Shown here: positions 8,596 to 14,387 of the stretch, in pieces
How positions within the stretch are numbered: the stretch's first letter is position 1
Layout of the letters: every line of letters begins with the position of its first letter
Virus record (IMG/VR): IMGVR_UViG_3300032050_008653
Coordinates: 1-20,889 of that record
Strand: one strand, 5' to 3'
Source: a virus
Length of the DNA stretch: 20,889 bases
Position numbers and translations under genes: made by a program
Notes under the pieces: generated by a model
What the model was told of the DNA's origin: nothing
The model's input: the letters and a program-made list of their open reading frames with translations, nothing else
Database searches by the model: none

Positions 8596-9503
8596 AAAAA
8601 AGTCGCTCTACAGCAGAAAGACGAAGTGCGACAGTAGTTCAAGACATTAATGCACTTATGTTAGACAAAGACAAAAACATAATTTACCACGTAGAAAGGC
8701 CTCCCGGAATGCTAATAACTGAAGCTTGTAAGGGTCAGGTCTATTTGGTTCGCTCTGGAAAAGTTATCAGAGACAAAGTTGTTTTATATGCTCATCACAC
8801 TAACGACGGTAAAATAACTAAGTCAGTAGCAAAACAACTAGAAAACTGGAATAACTGTGGCTGGCCTGTAGTAGTCGTTGATTCAACCCCAGAGGAATTG
8901 CCTTGGCCAGATTATGTGACTCTTATTCGTAAGCCTAATATTGGATCAGACTTTGGGTCATGGTCTGTGGGCTTACACGCTATGCCTCATTTATATGACA
9001 TTAAAAAAATATTATTTGCAAATAGTGGAGTAGTTGGTCCTTTCTGGTCATTCTCAAACTTACTTAGAGATTTTGAAGAAACAGACAAAGACATATGGGG
9101 TCTAACAACCAACTCTGATATTGATTGGCATATACAAACTTATTGGTTTGGTTTTTCTAATGGGGCTTTGCGCAGAAAGCCTATGAAAGATTTTTGGGAA
9201 AGTATAAAAATACAACCTACAAAAGCTCATATTATTGTTGCATATGAAGTTGGTATGAGCCGTCTAATTAAAAAAGAAGGTTGGTCCACTAGGGTCATTT
9301 ACCCTTTTGAAGCAGTTGGCGTAGCCAGTGGTGTCGATACTGGGACCTATAATTGGGATAGATTGCTAGATATGGGCTTACCTTTCGTAAAAAGGCGCGT
9401 TTTGCATTGGAATGGTTGGCGTATGATTCATAAAATAGAAGAGTACGGTAAAGAAGCAGTTGAATTAGCGACAGAAGGAATGAGTGAAACTTTAAGTGCC
9501 TAA
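8592..9503 (+). CDS. RgpF-like rhamnan/polysaccharide biosynthesis protein
   Basis: I place the start at the ATG of an ATGA overlap; a GTG at 8580 lies inside the previous gene. The 303-residue protein has a basic N-terminus, then VVLYAHHTNDGKI at about 56-68, VVVVDSTP, IRKPNIGSDFGSWSVGL near residue 116, ILFANSGVVGPF near 140 and DIWGLTTNSD near 169. The order (cell-surface style opening, N-x-G-x-D-F-G, L-x-N-S, GLT) matches the RgpF family (rhamnan synthesis protein F), which acts in rhamnose-containing polysaccharide assembly and is thought to be a glycosyltransferase. There is no obvious membrane helix. Within this cassette it is the third potential sugar-transferring enzyme. Family assignment is good; its reaction here is inferred. 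Confidence 0.65.
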   Translation: MKKSRSTAERRSATVVQDINALMLDKDKNIIYHVERPPGMLITEACKGQVYLVRSGKVIRDKVVLYAHHTNDGKITKSVAKQLENWNNCGWPVVVVDSTPEELPWPDYVTLIRKPNIGSDFGSWSVGLHAMPHLYDIKKILFANSGVVGPFWSFSNLLRDFEETDKDIWGLTTNSDIDWHIQTYWFGFSNGALRRKPMKDFWESIKIQPTKAHIIVAYEVGMSRLIKKEGWSTRVIYPFEAVGVASGVDTGTYNWDRLLDMGLPFVKRRVLHWNGWRMIHKIEEYGKEAVELATEGMSETLSA

Positions 9504-10779
9504 CAATACTAAATACTGCCTGGCTTGTGGTGGTTCCGATGTTAAAGAAGTTTTAGATTTAGGTTTTCAAGCACCAGCAAACAATCTTTTAGCCTCTAGG
9601 GATGAGAAAGATTATGCTGTTTATAAGTTAGGGATTGAGGCTTGTTTCCATTGTGGTCACGGTCAGTTGACTAATTTTGTCTCAGCAGAAGAGTTATTCA
9701 GTGATTATTCTTATGTTAGTTCAACAAGTCAGACCATGAAAGACCATATGCAAAAGCTTGCATATTTTGTTGCCAATCTTTGCGGTAAAGATATTTCTGT
9801 ACTTGAACTTGGATCCAATGATGGTTTGTTTTTGAAAAGCCTCAGTGTTGCTGGAATAACAAACTTTTGTGGCGTAGACCCAGCAGAAAATATTGTGTCT
9901 GTAGCAAATCAAGAAGGACTAAAAACTGTTCTTGGTTTTTGGCCTGATGTAGCAAATCAATTTGAGTCTAACTCGTATGACATTGTTATTGGACAAAACG
10001 TCTTTGCTCATACACAAAATCCGTTAGCTGCTTTAGAACAAGTTCAAAGAGTTTTAAATAAGAATGGGTATGCAATATTTCAAACTTCTCAGGCAGACAT
10101 GATTGCTAATGGAGAATTTGACACCATTTACCACGAGCACTGCTCTTTCTTCTGTGAAGATTCTATGGCTGCACTGGCTAAACGTGTTGGCTTAAAGCTT
10201 GTATACACCCACTACGTGGAGATGCACGGTAACTCATCTCTATACGTACTTGTAAACGAGGACTACGACCCAGATAAAACCTCTATTGAGTTGTCAGCAA
10301 TATCTGCTGGTCTTAATGAGGTTCAGCCGAAAGATGATGAAACAGGTTTGATTAGATCAACTCGTACTCCTGTAGATTGGGAGCAGTTCTATCAAAATGC
10401 TATTTACACCAAGCAAGTGTCTGTAGAAGTCACTGAGGATTGGAAAAACCTAGGTCACAGAATTGTCTCTGTTGGAGCCGCTGCAAAAGGAATTACTTTC
10501 TTACGTGCCTGTGATTTGGAAGTTGATGCGGTATTAGACGAGGCTCCATTAAAAATTGGTAAGTGGATTCCTGGTTTAGATGTTCAAATTACAGATTTTT
10601 CATCTATTAAAGATAACGATGCTTACATTATTAGTGCTTGGAACTTTGCGAAAGAGATTTCACTTAAGTTGGTTCAAAACGGTGCTAACCCAGATGCTCC
10701 TTGTTTTCTGTATTTCCCAAATGCAATAGTGACAACCCTTGGGTATCTTGCTGTTAATGGGCTGGCATTCCATGAGTGA
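9496..10779 (+). CDS. SAM-dependent nucleotide-sugar C-methyltransferase
   Basis: A GTG start overlaps the upstream gene by 8 bases. The 427-residue protein has the full three-domain layout of sugar C-methyltransferases such as NovU, TylC3 and TcaB9. An N-terminal zinc-binding domain carries C8-x2-C11 and C50-x2-C53. A SAM-binding Rossmann domain carries E104-L-G-S-N-D-G110 and then YDIVIGQNVFAH. A C-terminal domain carries SVGAAAKGITFL and LDEAPLKIGKWIPG. E214-H215 sits where the TcaB9-type catalytic Glu-His pair is expected, and H244-G-N-S matches the conserved HGGS region. These enzymes methylate a ring carbon of dTDP-4-keto-6-deoxy sugars, exactly the kind of product the RmlB-like enzyme two genes upstream would supply. 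Regiochemistry (C3 or C5) cannot be read from the sequence. Confidence 0.85.
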   Translation: MPNNTKYCLACGGSDVKEVLDLGFQAPANNLLASRDEKDYAVYKLGIEACFHCGHGQLTNFVSAEELFSDYSYVSSTSQTMKDHMQKLAYFVANLCGKDISVLELGSNDGLFLKSLSVAGITNFCGVDPAENIVSVANQEGLKTVLGFWPDVANQFESNSYDIVIGQNVFAHTQNPLAALEQVQRVLNKNGYAIFQTSQADMIANGEFDTIYHEHCSFFCEDSMAALAKRVGLKLVYTHYVEMHGNSSLYVLVNEDYDPDKTSIELSAISAGLNEVQPKDDETGLIRSTRTPVDWEQFYQNAIYTKQVSVEVTEDWKNLGHRIVSVGAAAKGITFLRACDLEVDAVLDEAPLKIGKWIPGLDVQITDFSSIKDNDAYIISAWNFAKEISLKLVQNGANPDAPCFLYFPNAIVTTLGYLAVNGLAFHE

Positions 10780-11461
10780 GCAACCTTCAGCAGACTTTTA
10801 CAGATCAACCCCTATAAATCTCGGTATGTCTTTGCTTGATTTTTATAGAGCTAGGCTTCTTAATCAAATACACTATGTAGATTTATATAAAGGCGTTCGT
10901 ATTTTAAAACTCCCAGAGGATTTACGTACATACGAACGTCTTATTGAAGATTCAAAACCAGAAGTTATTGTTGAATTAGGAATTGAATCAGGTGGCTCTT
11001 CGCTATGGTTTGCTGATCGCCTCAGCAATATACTTGGTGGCGGTGAAGTTATTGGCGTAGATGTCAACACTAAGGCAGCTGAAGATAACATTTCTTATGA
11101 CAAAAGAATCACTATTATAAACGGAGATTTAACTACTCCGGAGACAGTTAAGGCTGTCTATGACGCTGTTGCTGGACGTAGGGCAATGGTTATTGAAGAT
11201 GCTGCTCATACCTATCAGTGCACGATGTTTGCCATGGAGAACTATTCAGACTTAGTTCCCGTTGGTGGTTGGTTTGTTGTAGAAGATGGAATTGTTGATA
11301 TTGAAGAACTTCGTCAATACAAAGAGGCTCCGAGAGGGGTGATTCCAGCGCTAAATGATTTTATGGAGACTGAAGCAGGTAAAAAGTTTACTCGTTTGCG
11401 ACTTGCTCCTTATGGAATTACCGCAAACCCTGGTGGATGGCTCCAAAGAGAGTTTAAATAA
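10772..11461 (+). CDS. CmcI-family (cephalosporin hydroxylase-like / rhamnosyl O-methyltransferase) enzyme
   Basis: I choose the ATG at 10772, which overlaps the preceding stop by 8 bases; in-frame TTG and ATG codons at 10739 and 10757 are inside the upstream gene. The 229-residue protein has LKLPEDLRTYERLI, the SAM-binding VELGIESGGSSLWFA near residue 68, EVIGVDVNT, IIEDAAH-type residues V-I-E-D143-A-A-H and VVED172. This order defines the CmcI family, whose members include rhamnosyl O-methyltransferases; the acidic residues are the expected metal site. Despite the family name, hydroxylation is unlikely; O-methylation of a sugar is the natural reading beside five sugar genes. It closes the overlapping run; a 48-base gap with a promoter-like element follows. 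Confidence 0.75.
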   Translation: MSEQPSADFYRSTPINLGMSLLDFYRARLLNQIHYVDLYKGVRILKLPEDLRTYERLIEDSKPEVIVELGIESGGSSLWFADRLSNILGGGEVIGVDVNTKAAEDNISYDKRITIINGDLTTPETVKAVYDAVAGRRAMVIEDAAHTYQCTMFAMENYSDLVPVGGWFVVEDGIVDIEELRQYKEAPRGVIPALNDFMETEAGKKFTRLRLAPYGITANPGGWLQREFK

Positions 11462-11462
11462 C

Positions 11463-11480
11463 AATGTATACTTGTTGGAT
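11463..11480 (+). promoter_or_regulatory. Candidate promoter before the replication block
   Basis: The 48-base gap after the sugar cassette contains TATACT at 11467-11472 in the context TGTATACTTG. The same TATACTT occurs in the gap before the sugar cassette (5754-5760). No good -35 hexamer is present, so the call rests on gap position, the -10 match and the repetition. Transcription would start about 30 bases before the GTG at 11510. Confidence 0.25.
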
Positions 11481-11509
11481 AGACACCATGACATTCAGGA
11501 GCCAGAACA

Positions 11510-11983
11510 GTGTACGAAGTTAGAGATGGTTCCCGTACTCTTCAGTTTAATGGTCGCATTCTTGGATCCTCTTCTTCGTGGAGAAAAGGGTCTACTCGTT
11601 GGATTGAGTTTGATCTTTACCAGACAGAAAACGGTTCCTACATTCTTTCTAGAGTAGGTGTATCTCTTGTCTTTCATGGAGCCTCTTGCCCTCTTGTAAA
11701 AAGGTATGGTTTAGTTGAATCCGTTCCTGAAAACCTATCAAAGGACGCTATACCTTGCGAAGAATGCTCTCCTGTTGAAAGCGAACTTCCTTATATATTT
11801 CCTGAAAGAAATAGAACTTGGGCGCAAGTAAGCGATGATGCGGAAGCTGTGCTTGAAGCATTATATAAGTATGATGATGGTGGGGCTCGTTACCTGACTA
11901 AAGTTGCTCAGAGATTGCTTGAAGAAGCGTCTAAGCAAGATAAAAAAATTGAATCTGTGTATAGGGTAGAAATTATTCCCTAA
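11510..11983 (+). CDS. Conserved hypothetical phage protein
   Basis: The start is a GTG with AGGAG at 11497-11501, 8 bases upstream; there is a stop in frame before it. The 157-residue protein opens with a beta-rich domain: YEVRDGSRTLQFNGRILGSSSS, split here as YEVRDGSRTLQF and NGRILGSSSS, then WIEFDLYQTENGSYILSRVG. A short Cys/His-bearing region follows (H-G-A-S-C near residue 60, then C-E-E-C near 83-86), which could bind metal or a disulphide. The C-terminal 60 residues are helical and charged. I have the impression that the YEVRDGSRTLQF-type opening recurs in other actinobacterial phage or plasmid proteins, but I know no function. It sits directly before DNA polymerase and may be cotranscribed with it. 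Confidence 0.7.
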   Translation: MYEVRDGSRTLQFNGRILGSSSSWRKGSTRWIEFDLYQTENGSYILSRVGVSLVFHGASCPLVKRYGLVESVPENLSKDAIPCEECSPVESELPYIFPERNRTWAQVSDDAEAVLEALYKYDDGGARYLTKVAQRLLEEASKQDKKIESVYRVEIIP

Positions 11984-11992
11984 ACAAAAACC

Positions 11993-11997
11993 AAGGA
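11993..11997 (+). promoter_or_regulatory. Ribosome binding site deciding the DNA polymerase start
   Basis: AAGGA abuts the ATG at 11998 with no spacer but lies 9 bases before the second in-frame ATG at 12007. Normal spacing therefore favours initiation at 12007, making the polymerase three residues shorter than the longest open frame. Confidence 0.6.
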
Positions 11998-12006
11998 ATG
12001 ACAAAA

Positions 12007-13842
12007 ATGACAGAACGACAGACAGAAGATTTATCCGCAGTACAACTACACCTAGTTGATTCTGTAGAAAAAGCCACTGAGTTTCTCACTTGGCTTAGTC
12101 AACGCCGTCCATACGATGCAGTATCTGTAGATATTGAAACTGGTGAACTCGCTGGCGGTGTTCGTGGTGATGCCTTGTCTCCTTGGCACGGAGATATACG
12201 TCTTGCTCAGATTGGAGATGGGCAACAAGGTTGGTCTATACCTTGGAAAAACTGGTCTGGCGTTTTCTATGAAGCAATGAATAAATTTGAAGGTCAGATT
12301 GTTTGCCACAATATTGCTTTTGAAGCCAAGTGGTTTGCTGTTCGATCTGAGTGGGAAATGCCTTGGCATCGTGCGCACGACACAATGATTATGGCTCAGA
12401 TTATCGACCCACTGGGTTCTGGTGCGCTTAAAAAATTAGCTGCTCGTTATGTAGACTCTCGTGCTGTTGCACTGCAAGAAACTTTGGGAACAGAACTTGC
12501 CACTAATGGCTGGACTTGGGGAACTGTTCCGGTCAACTTTCAGCCTTACTGGTCTTATGGTGCGCTTGATACTGTGCTGACAATGCGTATCTGGGAACAG
12601 TTCTATGAAAAGTGCGGTCCTGGTGGTGTGTACAACACAGCATACGAACTTGAAATGGCTACAAGAAAAATTGTTACTCGTATGGAGATCAATGGGGCTC
12701 GTATAGATCTTGACTATTCTCAGAGAAAATATGAGGAGTTGGTTAACTACACGGAGTCCGTAAAAGATTGGGCTAAAAAGACGTACAACGGGGCTTCTAT
12801 AACCAGCAACATACAGTTAGTCAGGCTTTTTGAGAGTCTTGGTGCAGAAATTACTGAACTAACACCTACGGGGCAAAAGTCAGCAACCAAAGACCAACTA
12901 AAACTGTTAACAATAACTGGAAATGAAGAAGTTAAAAACCTAGCCGAAACTGTTCTTAAACAGCGAAAAGCTGACAAACTTGCTAGTAGCTACTTCTCTA
13001 ATTTTATAGATAAGAACGTTGAGGGTTTTGTTCATCCATCTGTAAAAACAATGGGTGCTCGTACCGGTCGTATGTCTATTACTGACCCTGCACTGCAGAC
13101 CCTCCCTAAGGGTGACGATGTAGTTCGCTCTGCATTCTTGCCTAAAGATGATGACCACGTGATTGTCACATCTGACCTTGACCAAGTTGAGTTTCGTATG
13201 TTCGCTTCTCTTTCTCAAGACCCCAACTTGATTCAACTATTTCACCGTGCGGACGCAACTGGTTCTGACCCATTTACTGAAATTGGCCGTGAGGTGTATC
13301 AGGAACCAGAAATGACTCGCTCTGATAAGAGACGTAACCTTATTAAGGGTGTTGTTTACGGTCGTCTATACGGCGCTGGTGTGGCTAAGCAAGCCTTAAC
13401 TGCTGGTGTACCAGAACATCAAATGAGGGCTGTTTCTGACTCTTTTGATCGTAACTATCCCGGAATGATTTCATTCCAGAAGCAGATTGAAGATATTGGT
13501 ATGCGTCGCTTACGTGGTGAGGGTCAAGGCTATGTCTATACCTGGACTGGTCGTCGTATTCCTTGCGATGATGAAAGAACCTACACCCTTGTTAATTATC
13601 TAATCCAGGGTGGAGCAGCGGAAGTTTTTAAGAGTAACTTAATTAAATTAGATCAGGCTGATTTAACAGAACTTCTTATTGTTCCCGTACACGATGAAAT
13701 TGTGCTTAATGCGCCACGTGACCAAGTGCAAGAAGTAATGCAAACTGTCAAAGAATGTATGACTACAACTGAGGGTTGGGCAGTTCCGCTTACCTCTGGT
13801 ATAGATGGACCAATGGAAACATGGGGTGAAAAGTATGTCTAA
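12007..13842 (+). CDS. polA: Family A DNA polymerase with 3'-5' exonuclease domain (T7-like)
   Basis: The replicative phage polymerase, 611 residues from the ATG chosen by Shine-Dalgarno spacing. Exonuclease motifs: D42-I-E44 (Exo I), H101-N102-I-A-F105-E106 (Exo II, with Glu where Asp is usual) and Y184-G-A-L-D188 (Exo III). Polymerase motifs: motif A D390-L-D-Q-V-E395 followed by FRMFASL; motif B R443, K447, Y451 and Y455 in the O-helix ending YGRLYGAG; motif C V-H562-D563-E564. There is no 5' nuclease domain. The O-helix has Tyr at the position of E. coli Phe762, as in T7 polymerase. The gene overlaps the RuvC-like gene by 8 bases, and a helicase, nuclease, recombinase and SSB follow. Codon and base use look like the neighbours. 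Confidence 0.95.
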   Translation: MTERQTEDLSAVQLHLVDSVEKATEFLTWLSQRRPYDAVSVDIETGELAGGVRGDALSPWHGDIRLAQIGDGQQGWSIPWKNWSGVFYEAMNKFEGQIVCHNIAFEAKWFAVRSEWEMPWHRAHDTMIMAQIIDPLGSGALKKLAARYVDSRAVALQETLGTELATNGWTWGTVPVNFQPYWSYGALDTVLTMRIWEQFYEKCGPGGVYNTAYELEMATRKIVTRMEINGARIDLDYSQRKYEELVNYTESVKDWAKKTYNGASITSNIQLVRLFESLGAEITELTPTGQKSATKDQLKLLTITGNEEVKNLAETVLKQRKADKLASSYFSNFIDKNVEGFVHPSVKTMGARTGRMSITDPALQTLPKGDDVVRSAFLPKDDDHVIVTSDLDQVEFRMFASLSQDPNLIQLFHRADATGSDPFTEIGREVYQEPEMTRSDKRRNLIKGVVYGRLYGAGVAKQALTAGVPEHQMRAVSDSFDRNYPGMISFQKQIEDIGMRRLRGEGQGYVYTWTGRRIPCDDERTYTLVNYLIQGGAAEVFKSNLIKLDQADLTELLIVPVHDEIVLNAPRDQVQEVMQTVKECMTTTEGWAVPLTSGIDGPMETWGEKYV

Positions 13843-14302
13843 ATATGTTTTGTCGGTGGACCCAGGGAAAGCTACTGGAGTTGCTTTACTTTGTTTGGCT
13901 AAAGATAAAGAGCCTGAGATTTTATTTTCTGGGGAGTCCCAGCCAGAGGAGTTTGCTGGCGTTGTAAGAAACCTTTTAGAGGATTTTACTGAGGACTACA
14001 GCCTTTTGACTGTGGTTTGTGAGAAATTTACAATAAATGCTCAAACAGTCCGTAACTCTCAAGCGCCATACAGCCTTGAGCAAATTGGAGTTTTAAAGCA
14101 GATTTTGCAAGATTTTGGCATTGATAGGGACTCTATTGTTTGGCAAATGCCTGTAGATGCCAAAAAAATGTTCCCTAACGAGGCCCTAAAGACTTTAGGG
14201 GTGTGGCATAAAGGTGGGGAAGGCCATGCAAATGATGCCCTTAGACACGCCCTTTTGAGGCTTGTAAAGGGTGGCTGGATACCTAGAAAACTTCTAGAAT
14301 AG
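13835..14302 (+). CDS. ruvC: RuvC-like Holliday junction resolvase
   Basis: I use the ATG at 13835, which overlaps the polymerase stop by 8 bases and has a GGGGTG stretch just upstream; an ATG at 13805 is inside the polymerase gene. The 155-residue protein has an RNase H-like fold with the RuvC acidic set: D9 in SVDPGKATG, E63 in VVCEKFTI, and H131-A-N-D134 in HANDALRHALL. The H-x-x-D ending matches the pair seen in Thermus RuvC. Such enzymes cut branched DNA symmetrically; in phages they resolve replication and recombination intermediates before packaging. Length is close to bacterial RuvC (about 160-175). The gene ends within a group of inverted repeats that may terminate transcription. Confidence 0.8.
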   Translation: MSKYVLSVDPGKATGVALLCLAKDKEPEILFSGESQPEEFAGVVRNLLEDFTEDYSLLTVVCEKFTINAQTVRNSQAPYSLEQIGVLKQILQDFGIDRDSIVWQMPVDAKKMFPNEALKTLGVWHKGGEGHANDALRHALLRLVKGGWIPRKLLE

Positions 14303-14332
14303 AAGTTACTATTCAAAATAAATAGTTTTCTA
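14284..14332 (+). terminator. Cluster of nested hairpins, possible weak terminator or attenuator
   Basis: Several inverted repeats straddle the resolvase stop. AACTTCTA (14289-14296) pairs with TAGAAGTT (14300-14307) around a GAA loop. Directly after, ACTATT (14308-14313) pairs with AATAGT (14321-14326) and is followed by TTTTCT. A wider pair, TAGAAAACT (14284-14292) with AGTTTTCTA (14324-14332), and GAATAG with CTATTC (14297-14314), would compete with these. The stems are AT-rich, so termination would be inefficient; alternative folding suggests attenuation. It sits just upstream of an extended -10 element. Confidence 0.4.
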
Positions 14333-14341
14333 CAAAAAGTG

Positions 14342-14350
14342 TGATAGTAT
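14342..14350 (+). promoter_or_regulatory. Candidate extended -10 promoter for the helicase operon
   Basis: TG-A-TAGTAT at 14342-14350 matches the extended -10 form TGn-TATAAT at most positions, in the 85-base gap after the resolvase. A weak TAGTTT at 14323-14328 lies 16 bases upstream. Start of transcription would be near 14357, about 30 bases before the helicase ATG. A strong purine-rich ribosome site (GGGAGAAGGAAG, 14373-14384) then precedes ATG 14388. Confidence 0.4.
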
Positions 14351-14387
14351 TTTTTTAATGACAAAAAGACATGGGAGAAGGAAGTAA

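Noticed and set aside
10772-11461. Cephalosporin hydroxylase as an antibiotic gene
   Set aside because: The family name is historical; the SAM loop and sugar-gene neighbours favour an O-methyltransferase.
11355-11657. Plus-strand 100-codon frame crossing the gap after the O-methyltransferase-like gene
   Set aside because: It overlaps two better-supported genes out of frame and would erase the promoter-bearing gap; its composition is not protein-like.
12052-12378. Minus-strand 108-codon frame inside DNA polymerase
   Set aside because: It lies wholly inside the exonuclease domain coding region and shows no protein-like pattern.
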